A DNA stretch of 64,000 bases. Source: Portulaca oleracea. Its lineage: Eukaryota > Streptophyta > Magnoliopsida > Caryophyllales > Portulacaceae. A program made the position numbers and the translations under genes. This document shows, one piece after another, positions 1 through 11,785 of this stretch. The notes beneath the pieces are model-generated. The model was not told where the DNA came from and did not search any database. It saw only the letters and a program-made list of their open reading frames with translations. Location of the stretch: positions 30,765,802 through 30,829,801 of the forward strand of contig CM055871.1 in assembly GCA_029582165.1 (NCBI GenBank), written 5' to 3'. Numbering within the stretch: position 1 is the stretch's first letter; every line of letters begins with the position of its first letter.

Positions 1-735
1 ATGCTTCAATTGTGGTCTAGACTCATTAGTAATAGCACTTCTTCCTACTGGGACATCAATTATAATAGGAGCATTAGCAACTGGAATGTAAGATTTAGTG
101 ACTCTCTTTGGGTCAGTAAAAGAGTGTGACAGTTGATTCGCTAGAGTTTATAAATGAATTATGTTTTTAACTTCCAGTTCACACTGCTTTGTACGAGGAT
201 CAAGATGTTTTAGCAATAAGTAATTCGTTCCAACTTAACTTCTTTCCCAACTGCTTAGATTTTCCCCCTAATGTTGGGAAAATTGTATCATCAAAATGAC
301 AGTCGGTAAATCGCGCCTTAAACAAATCTCTAGTTGATGATTCTAGATACTTAATTATAGATGGAGATTCGTACCCAACATATATTGCCAATCTTTTTTG
401 GGGTCCCATCTTAGAGCGTTGTGGTGGGGAAATAGGTACATACATCACACATCCAAAAGTTCGTAGGTGGGAAATATATGGTTCATGGCCAAAAACCAAT
501 TGTTTGGGAGAAAATTCATGATAACCGACCTTATGTATATCAATATTGTGGCATGGAATAGAGCATGTCCTCATGCACTAGTTTGCAGCTTTGCTCTCAT
601 AAGGAATGACCTTGCAAGTAGTTGCAAGCGCTTAATAATGATTCAACAAGACCATTTTGTGTATGAACATGTGACAGAGATATTCAACTTCTATGCCAAT
701 TGACATACAAAATTCATCAAAAGCTTATTATTCTG
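1..735 (-). pseudogene. Ty1/copia pol remnant (integrase core C-terminal half onward)
   Basis: Read on the minus strand this encodes the C-terminal part of a copia integrase. Visible are AFDEFCMSIG, then after frame breaks SPKQLVFGHEPYISHLRTFG, VPISPPQRSKMGPQ and YVGYESPSIIKYLE, and further on a serine/proline linker with DPKRVTKS and PVANAPIIIDVPVGRSA. This order is diagnostic of copia pol from the end of the integrase core into the integrase-RT linker. The longest open piece is 200-574; frameshifts and stops lie on both sides (for example a stop before ALATTCK), so it cannot make a working enzyme. The window edge cuts it before the reverse transcriptase. It directly abuts a copia gag fragment in the same orientation, with the protease region missing. 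Confidence 0.85.
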
Positions 736-1265
736 CTTTGCTACCAACAAGAAGGAAATTAGTTCCAAATATTTTTTAAAGCCCTTTTCCACGATATTGC
801 TGTTGTAAAATTATATTACTTGCGTGGAAGGTGGAAAATGTTTTTTCTATCAGACTTTCATATGTGATTGTTTCACCGTACAATTTGAGCTGTGAGGTAA
901 TTCGGAAAATTGTTAAATTATATTTAGCTATAGATTTGAAGTCCTGAAATCTGAGATGCATCCAATCATCTCGAGCTTTTGGAAGGATCACTGTCTTTTG
1001 GTGTTTATATTTTTCTTCCAGATTTTTCCATAGCTCAAACGGATCCTCAATTGTGAGGTACTATATTTTAAGACTATCATGGAGGTGGTGGCGCAAGAAG
1101 AACATAACTTTGGCCTTATCTTGGGCAGATGCTTTATTGTTTTCTATAATCCTATCTCTTAGACCCTTAGCAGACAAAATGAATCTTAGCGTCAAGCACC
1201 CATGAAAGATAATGCTTGTCAGTTATGTCAAGGGCGATGAATTCAAGTTTGGCCAAATTCGACAT
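716..1265 (-). pseudogene. Ty1/copia gag remnant
   Basis: The minus strand begins at an ATG at 1265 with MSNLAKLEFIALDITDKHYL, followed by SWVLDAKIHFVC and a stop, then fragments such as KAKVMFFLRHHLHDSLK and LTIEDPFELWKNLEEKYK. The best piece (776-991) reads KARDDWMHLRFQDFKSIAKY, SQLKLYGETITYESLIEKTF and FHASNIILQQQYRGKG. These are hallmark stretches of the UBN2-type gag domain of plant copia elements. The reading continues to ISFLLVAKQNNKLLMN before joining the integrase frame. There is at least one premature stop and one frameshift. It is a relic of a capsid gene that packaged element RNA; no function is expected now. Confidence 0.82.
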
Positions 1266-3007
1266 GGTACTATAATAAATAAATAATCAATATGTTACAG
1301 ATAAACATATCCAACTAAATGACCAAATTCAATATAAAACAAAACTAATCAATCCAAGGGTGAATCCTTTTGGCCTTTCATATTAAATCAATTATGAGTA
1401 CAAGATTAAACTCGATTATCTTATCGATTTCATCTTCATAATTGATAATTCAACTTAGCGCACAACAAGCCAAATAACACCAAATAAGCAACTTTATCCA
1501 AAAATTTCCAATTCTTGAAATAAACATCCAAAATTCTTCAAACTTTATCCACAACTATTATACAATATAGAGAGTATACAGTAAAATTTATACCATTAAA
1601 ACTCATGCACATAATTCTAGAAAAAAATAGATAAGATTGTCGAATTCGCACTAAAAATTAGGACAATTTTACTATAAAATTCATATCTAACAAAATATCA
1701 TTCCAAAAATTATGAAAATTTACCACAAGTTTTCTAACAATGTGTAGAACCTCCAATAAAAATTTTGCACAATTTGGATTAGCCAATAATTCCAGAAAAA
1801 TCAGACAGTGAGCATGCTATTGTTCATTTAAATTTTAATATTGGTGGTGTGATGAACTTTTAGTTCATCAACAAGATTTATATAAATCTATCATTAAAGG
1901 TGGAGTGAACTTCAAGTTCATTCATAAAATAAATTCAATATTAGAGTAGTGAACTTCTGGTCACTAATAAAATTTAGGTAATATCTCAACATTGGAGTGG
2001 ACTTCAAGTTCATTAACGAAATTAAGCAAAAGACCGTCCATGTTTTAGAATGATGATTCTCGGGTTTCATAACGTGGGCCTTAGATGATTGAGGTCGATA
2101 AGGAGCTATTATCCATCCTAGGTCCCATAGGTACTCCCTCGAGTGCATAGCTTCGGGTTTCTCAGAATGGGTCAGGAAATGGGGTCGGACGGGAGCCTTC
2201 TCTTAATTAATTAGACGGCTCTCCAATACTCATGACTTCCATAGTTAATTCCGCGAGTTCATCAAGAAGATTACCATTATTCAATTATAGAGTGCTATAA
2301 GAATAAACCGAGAAATTCAATTGTAGGACATATTCAATTCATAACTCTTAATTACATATCAATGATTCACAAATACATCACAGAAAATGTATAATGGCAT
2401 GTATAATATATTGTAAATATTTCCATAACTTTACACTTGTCAATGAATTTTAACGAATTCAATAGTGATCAAACTCATGAGATAACTAGGTATGAAAATC
2501 CATAACTCACAACCAACGACTCCAAAAATAATGGAAAAATATCACAAGATTTCATATAATGTATGAACCTTCTAGTAAAAATTTCAGGAATTTTATCCCA
2601 GCCGACGTTTCACAAAAATTTAATTAAAGGCCAAAGTATTTCAAATTAACTGGGCAGAACTATTTGAAAAATTCATAACTCAAAATATATAACTCCAAAA
2701 ATTAGGAACTTTGAACACATTGTGCCAAAAATTGTGGTTAATCTACAGTAAACTTTTCAGAAATTTTCACCTAGTCAATTTTACGTAGAAATTCAAACAG
2801 TGGATGTATTATACTAAAATTTGAAAATTAAAACGAAAATAAACCAAATTTACAAAATTATAACTGGTAATAAGTACCATAAATTATAAATGGGATAATG
2901 AAAGGTAGAGTTTGGTGCTGATAACATGTTCTAACTTGAATTGTAATTGCAACAATTGAAAGAAGAGATTGAGAGATGACGAACAACAAGAAGAGAAAAT
3001 AGGAGAA

Positions 3008-3014
<7 letters not shown>
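1266..3014. other. AT-rich intergenic sequence, no gene seen
   Basis: No ORF with recognisable protein similarity. The sequence is strongly AT-rich and repeats short phrases such as 'gaacttcaagttcatt' and 'ccaaaaattatgaaaattt', which suggests decayed non-coding repeat or the 5' untranslated/LTR part of the copia element to the left. I could not identify LTR ends. Confidence 0.5.

Positions 3015-3069
<55 letters not shown>
3015..3069. repeat. (AT)n microsatellite
   Basis: About 27 uninterrupted AT dinucleotides. Open frames across it are artefacts of the repeat. Confidence 0.97.
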
Positions 3070-3070
<1 letters not shown>

Positions 3071-3178
3071 CATTGCTTATACAAAATGTGTATTTATAGG
3101 GGGTACAAACTTGGGCTCTAAGCTATAAAGAATATAAACTAATGTAATATTAACACATGTAAAATGGGTATTCATAAT

Positions 3179-3852
3179 TGTTGGGGAGATCCAAGGCGGG
3201 AGTTCACTTCAACCAAAGCCCATGGTACACAAGTTAAGTGAGGTTCCATCTTAAAACCTATTGGTGTTAAGAGGAGTAACCCTTTTGACTTATATACTAT
3301 GTGATTTCCCTTTACTTTTTTCGATGTGGGACATTTTACTCATGGGTGAATCCCAACAATCTTCCCCTTCACACATGAGTCTCTTCCCCTTAATTGGAAG
3401 CCTTTTCTTCTTGCCAAGATTTCAAGTCACCATCAAGAGCATCATAACCGTATTCTGCCCTACCTGAGTCTCATGCCACCACTCTGCCTCAATAGTCCCA
3501 GTCGCACCTTACTCCATAGAGCTGCACCCTACTCCACCTGAGTCTAATACCACCACTTTGCACCTTTAGGAGACCTAGAAGCGTGCGCGCCATGGTCCAT
3601 GCTCCTATCCATGGTGATTTTTACAGGACCACCTTCCTGCACCTTGTGCCCACCTGAACGAACCATCGGCTCTTTTGGTGAGATCTAAGGCGGGAGCCCA
3701 CTTCAACCAGTGCCCATGGTACACCAGTTAAGTGAGATTCTATCTTAAAACCAATTGGTGTTAAGAGGAGTAGCCCACTTGACTTATATACCTTGTGTTT
3801 TCCCTTTAATTTTCATGATGTGAGACATTTTACTCATAAGTGAATTCCAACA
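3179..3852 (-). mobile_element. TRIM-like miniature LTR retrotransposon
   Basis: Two direct copies of a roughly 180-bp sequence (3179-3358 and 3671-3852) flank a 312-bp interior with no coding capacity. On the minus strand the LTR begins TGTTGG, has a CCCACATC block typical of plant LTR starts, a TATATAAG promoter-like box, and ends CCAACA. Just inside the 3' LTR (minus-strand sense) is the purine tract GTGAAGGGGAAGA, as expected of a polypurine tract. The flanks are ataat (3174-3178) and ataac (3853-3857), a 5-bp target duplication with one mismatch. The right LTR is more diverged (its outer end reads tctttt instead of tgttgg). Non-autonomous; it depends on proteins from other elements. A primer-binding site was not clear. 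Confidence 0.78.
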
Positions 3853-3871
3853 ATAACAACAACAACAGCAA

Positions 3872-3903
<32 letters not shown>

Positions 3904-3925
3904 ACAGTCATAATAATAATAATTC
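3853..3925 (+). repeat. CAA/CAG/TAA trinucleotide repeat
   Basis: Imperfect run of caa, cag and taa triplets directly after the TRIM element's target duplication. Confidence 0.85.
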
Positions 3926-4311
3926 ATAACATGAGCTACTGTTAGTCTTTTTGAAGGTTCCACATTTCAGAAACCTAATCCTGTTAGTTTTGTCATATAT
4001 GTTGAACAGTATGGTATTAGGAAAGGTTATAATAAGTTAGTAACCTATTAGATGTATTTATTGACCAACTTAACTTTCTAAACTCTATAATTGCTAGAAT
4101 TAAGAAAACATCAAAATTTGTTCTTTATATAACGTACGAAATTCAGCCATGGAAAAAGGAGTGAGAAGGTTAGAGTTTTTACCTTCAAAGGGTGGTAAAA
4201 GAAATTATAAGGAACAAGGAGGTGAGGGTGGTGGCGATTGGTGGTGCCAATTGTGCTCCGGCGGTCGACCAGCGACGACACCGGATGGCCGGGGATGGGC
4301 GGATGCGCTTG

Positions 4312-4358
<47 letters not shown>

Positions 4359-5149
4359 AGAAGGTTGGCACCTATGTCTAGTGGCCTGAGCGGATTCCAG
4401 CAGCGCACGGGGCGACGAAGTGGCCGATGGTGCATGGTGGTTGTCGGTATAGTGTGGCCGAGCAGACAAAACCCGAGACAGAGAACGATGAGAAGTTGAA
4501 TGTTAGGTGAACGAAGGAAAGAGACAGAAGAAAAGTGTGAGAAAATGGGTTTGAATATTTGATTTGTTTGGGGTAACAATTGATGGGAAAAAAGGATTGA
4601 AATCTTTGGCCCAACACAATTATACTAATTCTTCCTTCTAACTATTGATATTTTTATACTATAACCCAATACTTATTGAATCAAGGTATCAGAAATTTAA
4701 AATTCTACAAAAGTAAAATAATGAGAAGGGTTCACCCAGCTAAGGGGGGTGTTATACTACTTACTTGGCTTTCAAGCTCATCCTTTCATCTTCCTATTTT
4801 TTCAAGTTACGATTCTTAACTTATTAGTAGTGTTCGAATTCTTTACGGTATCAGAGATGCGCAGTGAAACGTAGTGGACCAAGTGATTGTGTGGGATAAG
4901 GCTTCTGTTATTGATTTAGTTGCTTTGTGAGTTGGAAGATTTCAATAACTTTTGTTGTCGTATCTGTTGTGTAATTAACTATCCTCCCTAGTTGACTGTT
5001 CAATCACATACTCTTTTCCAAGTTAAGTCTACTTTCGTACATTGGGTTTGTTTATGTTTTTTGAGCCTTGCATGCTTGTGGGACCTTGTCCTACAAGTAT
5101 GTGGTGTCTGTCATACCCTAGGTTAGGGGTGTGACATCCTCACTCTATC
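3926..5149. other. Intergenic; GC-rich block with (GA)n at 4140-4500
   Basis: At 4150-4490 there is a locally GC-rich block with a (GA)n run at 4319-4354. Several overlapping open frames arise on both strands from the repeat, none with recognisable domains. The style (CCGG-rich sequence beside GA repeats) resembles the block near 32.8-33.0 kb inside the large solo LTR, so it may be an LTR scrap. The rest, up to the LINE at 5150, shows nothing recognisable. Confidence 0.4.
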
Positions 5150-5960
5150 TGGTCTGTAATATTGCAGAGAAGCATGAAGAGCATTTGCTCCTATATTATG
5201 ATTATGCCAAAGAGGTCTGGCAACTAGCAATACAACATGGTTGGTTGCAGATCGCTCCAGAGGATCAAGAGAGCCTCCATCTATTTTTGAATAGATGTAA
5301 ATCATATTCGCTAAAGTCTACCTTCGATCGGGTAGTTGCATTGCTGTGGAGTATTTGGAAATCAAGGAATATAATCGTATTTAACCATATAACTACTCCT
5401 AAAAGTACGTTGTTAAGAGCAAAGCGAACGTCAGCTGAATGGAGGATTAGAAATAAGTTAACTGAATCTCTTTCTGGGCTTCACCTGGATTCGCAACCTG
5501 TAAGCAAAATTCTATTTAGATTAATTGGTCCAAACCTTCTGGTGATGGTCAAATTAATTTTGATGGTTCACGGGCTCAAAACAAAGCAGTTGGAGGCTAC
5601 ATAGTTAGAGATGATCAGGGACGGGGCATTCAAGTAGCATCTTTCAATCTTGGGAGATGTTTGGTGCTGGTTGCAGAAGCAACTAGTATGTGTAATGGGA
5701 TTAGAGATGCGGTCCTTGGAGATTTGGAGGAGATAATCTAGTTCTCATCAATGTAAAGAGAGGAGTTTTTTAAGGGCCATGGGAGATTGTAAAATTGGTC
5801 CAAGATATTCAAGCTTATATGGTGTTGTGCGTATTCATATTCTCATGTTTATCGATAAGGAAATCGTGTTGCAGATTGGCTTGCAAAATTTGGATTTTCA
5901 ATACATGTGTAGTTCTAATTTTAGTTTTCATGGGAATTTATCTAAAATTGTGTGTGAAGA
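5150..5960 (+). pseudogene. L1-type LINE ORF2 3' remnant (zf-RVT and RNase H)
   Basis: The plus strand encodes the end of a plant non-LTR retrotransposon ORF2. First comes the zinc-finger RVT tail (CNIAEKHEEHLLLYYDYAKE, VALLWSIWKSRNIIVFN, AEWRIRNK). After a frameshift follows an RNase H domain: INFDGSRAQNKAVGGYIVRD, EATSMCNGIRDAV, GPWEIVKLVQDIQAYM, and finally NRVADWLAKFG. At least three frame breaks and several stops show it is dead. The piece is 5'-truncated, as is usual for LINEs. No clear poly(A) tail or target duplication was found, so it is older than the copy at 15.7 kb. Confidence 0.82.
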
Positions 5961-6386
5961 TGCGCTAGGAATGTAATTTCTTACATACCCTTGGAGCATG
6001 TGCTCCAAATATGGTCGTTGTTTATTCTCAATAGCACAATTGTTCACTCATACCTACTCATTGTGCACTCTCAACAGCATAATTGTTACACATACCTACC
6101 CGTTGTTCACACATACTTACCTGGAGCACATGCTCTAGGTTCATGTAATATGTATTGCGCTAGGAAGAACTCTTGAGAGCAAGGTTGTTCGAATTGGGAT
6201 CCTAGTTAGGATCTATGGGGTAGTAAGGATTGAAATAGACTCACGTAGGATTGTAGATTTGAATGTAGATCGTAGAACCACATCGAGAATTTTGAGATCA
6301 TGACATTGTAGGATTGTAGATCTGGGTCGAGAATTTAATAATTATGCTTACGAGAAGGGTTTCCTAAGGTTTGTTTATTTACCTGT

Positions 6387-6391
<5 letters not shown>
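5961..6391. other. Intergenic, no gene seen
   Basis: Short repeated phrases ('cacaattgttcactcat', 'cataattgttacacatacc') but no coding signal or recognisable element ends. Confidence 0.4.

Positions 6392-6474
<83 letters not shown>
6392..6474. repeat. (TA)n microsatellite
   Basis: About 41 uninterrupted TA units, the longest simple repeat in the window. It generates a spurious Tyr/Ile frame. Confidence 0.97.
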
Positions 6475-6481
<7 letters not shown>

Positions 6482-6711
6482 GTGCTAAAACAAGATACGA
6501 ACAAATTACACATATTTCAACAAATATTACAAAATAAGTTTTGTATTGTTATCCCTAGACTAACGAAATTTAGTACTCCCATAGTTTCAAAATAATTTAC
6601 TTTCACTATTTTTGATGTTTCTTTTATATTAATAATTTCTCACATGATACTTTAACAAATATAACATATTATATTTTTTAAATACTATTTTTTGTTAGGA
6701 GTCTAATAATA

Positions 6712-7014
6712 CTCCTTCTGTCTCTAATTATTTGTGATTTTAGGAGATGGGAAGATACCAAGATAACTAATAAAGTTAGGAAAAACTATAAAATTACCTA
6801 AATCAGTTAAAATTAATGTTAGTGAACATTTTCCAGGAGGGCTCTAAGGAAAGTCTTTCTCGAGAAAGTTTTTATAGAAAAATCTTTTCCAAAAACTACT
6901 AAACACACCATTAGAGATGTTGGTAAAAGTTATATTATGAATGATTGAGTGTAAAGTGATTACTAATTAAGAAAACAATTAATTAAATAGACAGATAATT
7001 AGGGGCAGAGGGAA
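6712..7014. mobile_element. Stowaway-like MITE
   Basis: Left end after TA reads CTCCTTCTGTCTCTAATTAT; the right end, reverse-complemented, reads CCCTCTGCCCCTAATTATCT. These are diverged versions of the Stowaway/Tc1-mariner terminus (CTCCCTCCGTCCC family) and are flanked by TA. No coding capacity. Exact ends are uncertain by a few bases. Confidence 0.65.
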
Positions 7015-7055
7015 TAGTAGCCCTCTACAACGAATCATAATACTTATTAAAATTA

Positions 7056-7369
7056 CTCCCGGCCTCTGTCCAAAAATAACTGTCCTTCACACTTTTCAAG
7101 ATCTATCTTTATATAATAATTTCACACAGTATTTTATCAAAGAATATAATTTTATTTTCCTAAAAGTATTTTTCGTTACGAATCTAGTGATATAAATTTT
7201 ATATAATGAGTCATTCTATATATTAAGAAATTAGAGTTCAACATTTTTTATACGAATCTCAACAACCACCACAACAACAACCTCTCAGGTGACACGTGTG
7301 AACGCGGTAAATTTTTTTTATATGAATCTCATTACTACAAATTTTAAAGAAAAAAAAAGTCGGAGGGAG
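7056..7369. mobile_element. Stowaway-like MITE
   Basis: Left terminus CTCCCGGCCTCTGTCC after TA. The right terminus is cggagggag (reverse complement CTCCCTCCG) followed closely by TA. Interior is AT-rich and non-coding. A second, independent copy close to the one at 6712-7014. Confidence 0.62.
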
Positions 7370-7379
7370 TTACACTTAA

Positions 7380-7980
7380 AATTTTTGTCCCAAAATTTTA
7401 AAGGGATATTGGATAGCAATATACCAACCGTTGGGGGTCTTGAATTGTAATATGCCGACTTTTACAATTGGACAACAATATCCTTGACCTTTATATTTAT
7501 CTGAGATCATTATACCAACAGTGACTAAAGGGTAGAGACTGGTGAGCTGGTCTTTGTGCTGACGTGGCAAGCAAAAGGGAGAAAACGGGCCCCTGCCCAG
7601 TAACGCTGTTAACCCCTCCGTTTTTCTCATTAACCCACGTTAAAAATTCGGCCCCATCCTAGTGATTAAGGGGTTGGTGAACCGGTCTCCTGGTGACGTG
7701 GCACACAACCAACCAATTTCTTGTAACTGTGAGAAATATGAAGGGGTTAACGGGTTATTAGGTTGGGACATGCTTTTATCCCTTCACTAGTCAGGTCAGC
7801 ACGGAGACTGGTTTACCACCCTCTTAGTTACTATTGATATAATAATATCATCTAGATATAAAAGTAAAGAATATTGATGTCCAATAATAATAATCGGTAT
7901 ATTACAATCTATTACCCTAAAAGTCGATATATTACCATCCCCAAAATCCAATTTTAAATAATAGTTAGGGACATGGAGGG
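7380..7980. mobile_element. Long imperfect inverted repeat, probable old TIR element
   Basis: The left arm (about 7380-7572) contains 'ggacaacaatatccttgacc' and 'ggtctttgtgctgacgtgg'. The reverse complement of the right arm (about 7793-7978) reads 'ggacatcaatattctttact' and 'cagtctccgtgctgacctg'. The arms match at very roughly 70% over nearly 190 bp, around a short core that itself repeats 'ggtgaaccggtctcctggtg'. This looks like a decayed long-TIR DNA transposon (MULE-like foldback). No target duplication was fixed and no transposase is present. Confidence 0.5.
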
Positions 7981-10422
7981 AGAACAAAGAAAACTTCCCA
8001 ACGTGTGATATGACGTGCTGGAAAGCCAATGGAAAATTAACTGGTAATGATCAAGACATGACATTACCCAACCTTATTAGAACATGGCATCAACATGCTG
8101 CCCTCTTCCGTTGGACAATAGTATCTACGTGACATGTTCACAAGTCCCAAGTGATAAATTAAATAATCGTACGTAGTCCATTACATGGAGCTATCGGCTC
8201 TGCATACATTTAAAGTTGAGGGACATCGACTTTTTTATAATTCTAATTTTGAGAATTATACGACAATATATTTTTTCTTTTATATATTATCGATTCTAAA
8301 AATAAAAATTGTATTTTTTGATATCAAATTTATCTCTATATATATTTTTACGTTGCAGTCTTTTAATTTTCAGATTTTCCTAATTTTTTTTCTTTCATGC
8401 TCCCATAAAGATGATGAGTTGTAGTACTAAAAAAAATTTTAGATTTTGTTTAAGGATCCGGATAATTATTATTATTTTTTCAAGAATAAAAAAAGAATCA
8501 GAAAAAGCAAAAAAAATCGAAAAAAATTTGAGACAAAATGTATAAATTCATTAAAAATTGTGGGGAACCATTCTGGTAAGTTTTGGAGCAAACATAAGTC
8601 AAATTCACGATATTTAAGGTATACACTAAGTGATTGTCTAAAAAAATGCAATTTCCTTTTAGAACTGATGACGTACAAAAAAGAAATTAGAGATTATTAT
8701 TGTCCAATTATCACAAGTTGGCATTATTAGAATCCAATTTTCCTAAATTTAAGTCCTGAAATTCAAAATGGGAACTTACCACAAAGCTATTGTTATATGG
8801 ATCGTGTTACATTTGATTTGTCCAAGATTTTGTTATAACCAATGGTCACGATCTTTTAAACTAGTTTAGACCAGTTTCTAATTTATGCAATATTCTTAAA
8901 CCAAATATTGGACAAAATATATGCTTGGCTTAGGCTGAAATCAAATTGTTATTAGTTAGATAATTATGAAGTGGAGTTCCCGACCTAAATCATCTGTTTT
9001 GGTGGGGATGAGAGGAAGGGAGGGAATGGGATGTTTGGATTATTTCAAGAATATAAGAAGATTATATTGAATGAAAAATCATGTGGAACAAAGATAAAGA
9101 TCATATATAAGATATATATAAAAGATATATGATCAATATAGGTGAATATAAGATCAACACGGATCGTGCTGGTCTCCAGAGAGCAATATTATTATATTAA
9201 GCTTCTTGGGCTCAACACGGTCTGTGTTGAGGATCAACAAACCGTGTTGATCCCACCACGAACTATGTTGAGGCTAAAAGTTGTTTTAATGTTGAACCAC
9301 TGTATAATCTTCATCATTATGTCATATTCTCCATTTTATATCAGATTTAAGTACCCAACAACTATATCATCTTTATACCACATGGTCAATAGGCTTAGTC
9401 AAGGTCAAGATACTCATTAAGAACCTTAATTAAATTCTTTGAGCAAGGGTATAAAGAGGGGGAGAAGTCTTCTATAAATAGGAGATATTCTCTAGCCATT
9501 TGAGGACGTCATCCTATAATCACAACATCTCATTCTTGTCTAGACTACAGCTATACTAGAGTGTTTCAAGTGAAAAACAATATTTTTTAGTGTGTTTAGT
9601 GCTAAGTTTTATCCATTTTAACATTTACAATATAGTAAATAGTTCTTAAGGAAAGTGAGTTCATTCATAACTCTTAGCGATATCCTAGATGAGTTTACCA
9701 TTGGAATCTATATCGTACTCCCTTTCCTCCAACAGGGGAGTGGAGAATATTTGTAATTCTTAGACCGAAACATAGGAAACAAAGAGTAAAATCGATAATC
9801 ATGGGAGCATGTGTGTTCATACTCGTAAATTGACTTGAGAATTTAGTGTTATCTTCATTTCATATCACTTGACATTTTAGTTAAAATTAGAAAATCAATA
9901 AAATGGATTAGTTAAATATCATGTTACATGAAAAGTTGTACAATATTTGTATTGAATTACTTGTTTATATATCTTTCTCGATCTTCTACACTTCTTCTAT
10001 TCTTGTGTAAGAAACATTAATTAAAAAAAAGTATCTAGTTAAAAAGTTATATTGAAATTATAAAACGATAATTATTTTAACATTAAAAAAACAGCTAAAG
10101 TAATAACTATTGTGAAATGGAGATAGTATTAATTAATTGGACCACATTTGTGATTTCAATAATTCAAAGTCGAGAAATGAAACAAGATTGAGTAATTACA
10201 AACAAATCCATTCAAACAAAAACTATCATTTCATGAGAAGGTGACAATGAACAATTCCATTAGCAACATAGATTAGTTGCAGCCTTGTAGGCTTGTAGCA
10301 TATTTCAAATTTGAATCTTATAAAACAATGAAAATTCAATCATAGTTAAAAATATTTTCAACTATTAATTAGGCAGCTTGTCATAAATATGTGACCTTGT
10401 CATAAATATGTGACACTTGTAT
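7981..10422. other. Intergenic; possible LTR scrap near 9140-9540
   Basis: No convincing gene. At 9140-9280 the phrases 'caacacggatcgtgctgg', 'caacacggtctgtgttgag' and 'caaaccgtgttgatccc' repeat, like the GTG/CAC-rich motifs in retroelement flanks at 34.3, 36.2 and 46.8 kb. A TATAAATA at 9472-9479 precedes a T/C-rich stretch, as in an LTR promoter. I could not define LTR termini. 8200-8760 is AT-rich with chance frames only. Confidence 0.35.
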
Positions 10423-10641
10423 GCAAAAAATTGCTCTGGGGTGCCATACATTCCCTAAAACTAGCTACTTGGGGACCACATTATTTTTTTTTACTCTTTG
10501 GGGACCAGATTGTTGTCAAAACTTGCTGGTTGGGGCTTTTCCGACCAAAACAGTCGGAATCAATAAAAAGTCAATTTTACCCCTTGACTAATGAATGAAA
10601 GGTCCAGTTTGCCCCTTTTATTTCCCTGCTGAAATCTGTTT

Positions 10642-10702
10642 TCTTGTTCTTCTTCTTCTTCTTCTTCTTCTTCTTCTTCTTCTTCTTCTTCTTCTTCTTC
10701 AC
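10642..10702 (+). repeat. (CTT)n microsatellite
   Basis: About 19 CTT/TTC units inside the long-TIR element, next to its left inverted repeat. Confidence 0.9.
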
Positions 10703-11492
10703 TTTCATTCATTCTGGGTTGTTTGTTTAGTACAAATTTGCTAACCCCCCACCCAAATTTTTTTCTCTTTGCATTTTAGCCAACTACCATGCCTTGAGTG
10801 AACTGTGTTGAACAGGAAGAAGGTTATATGACAATGATATGAACATATTGTTGGACATTATAGTCTGCAATTCTACAGAATAATAAGCAAGATAGCCAAA
10901 CAAAACAGAACAATTGAGAGGGGAAACAAAACAAAACAATGAGCACCAAATCGAATCCATTGCTCTAGTATTAATCCATAACAATAGCCAAATAGAACAA
11001 TTGGATCCAACAAAATTTACATCGGATTACAATCATCTTCTATTCTAACCAACAATCAACCACTAATGAGGGAAACAATTGAGAGGTGAAGTTGAATTGG
11101 AGGTGGTTGCAGTGGTTGAGTTGCTGAAGGTGGCGACCGTAAGGTTCATCTAGTGAGTTTGGTTTTGAGATGAAGAATTCTCAGAGTAAAGAACCCAAAA
11201 CTGAAGAAGACACAAAAAAGAAAAGAACCTAAGCTTCCTAACCTCAGCCCTCATCGTAGCAATGCTCCTCCCAAAACCCTAAAATCGGTCGGCCAAACCC
11301 TCCCAAAACCCTCGAAAACATCCATTGTGGCAAATCCCCCCAAATTCGGATTACCCATTTAATCTCTCGCCATTTCTCGACCAGCAACAACAACAACAAC
11401 AACAACAACAACGATGGTGATGATGGTAAGAAACCAACCTAGAAAATCACCCCAAAAAAAAAGATTTTCCGGCAATCGGAAGAGGGATTTCA

Positions 11493-11675
11493 ATGGAGTC
11501 GACGGCAGCAATCGTCGCCGGAACCCTAATTTTCTCTCCTCGCTCGCTTTCCCAGCGGCAACTCCCTTACTCAGGTCGAATCTCGTCTTTGACATCCGTC
11601 GCCGATGCTTCTAGAAGCTTCGGTTTGTCGAGGAAGGGCGTCAATGATGGAATACGATGCTTGGTTGGGGGTTAA
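11493..11675 (+). pseudogene. Captured first-exon-like ORF with transit-peptide character
   Basis: A 60-residue frame starts MESTAAIVAGTLIFSPRSLS and continues with RISSLTSVADASRSFGLSRK and GIRCLVGG. It is rich in Ser, Arg and Ala with hydrophobic spots and almost no acidic residues early on, as in chloroplast transit peptides. It is the most GC-balanced part of the element and is preceded by a 5'-UTR-like CAA-rich tract. I see a possible splice donor ('cttggttgggg') near its end but no downstream exon. It lies wholly between the TIRs of the 10423-12122 element, so it is best read as a captured host fragment. The donor gene is not recognised. Chance ORF is the alternative. Confidence 0.4.
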
Positions 11676-11737
11676 AGGGGAGTTTAAAGGGGTGGTGGGG
11701 TTTGAGGGTGTGGCAGCAACGGGAAAGAAGAAGAAAG

Positions 11738-11745
11738 AAGAGGAA

Positions 11746-11779
<34 letters not shown>

Positions 11780-11785
11780 AGAGGC
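11738..11785 (+). repeat. (GAAA)n / purine-rich tract
   Basis: Runs of gaaa/aaag units on the plus strand inside the long-TIR element; source of several Lys/Arg- or Phe/Ser-rich spurious frames on both strands. Confidence 0.85.

Noticed and set aside
2858..3073. Tyr/Ile-repeat ORF
   Set aside because: Translation of the (AT)n microsatellite; the same applies to 6371-6595.
4149..4617. Small GC-rich gene
   Set aside because: Several mutually overlapping frames on both strands around a GA repeat, no start context, no recognisable domain.
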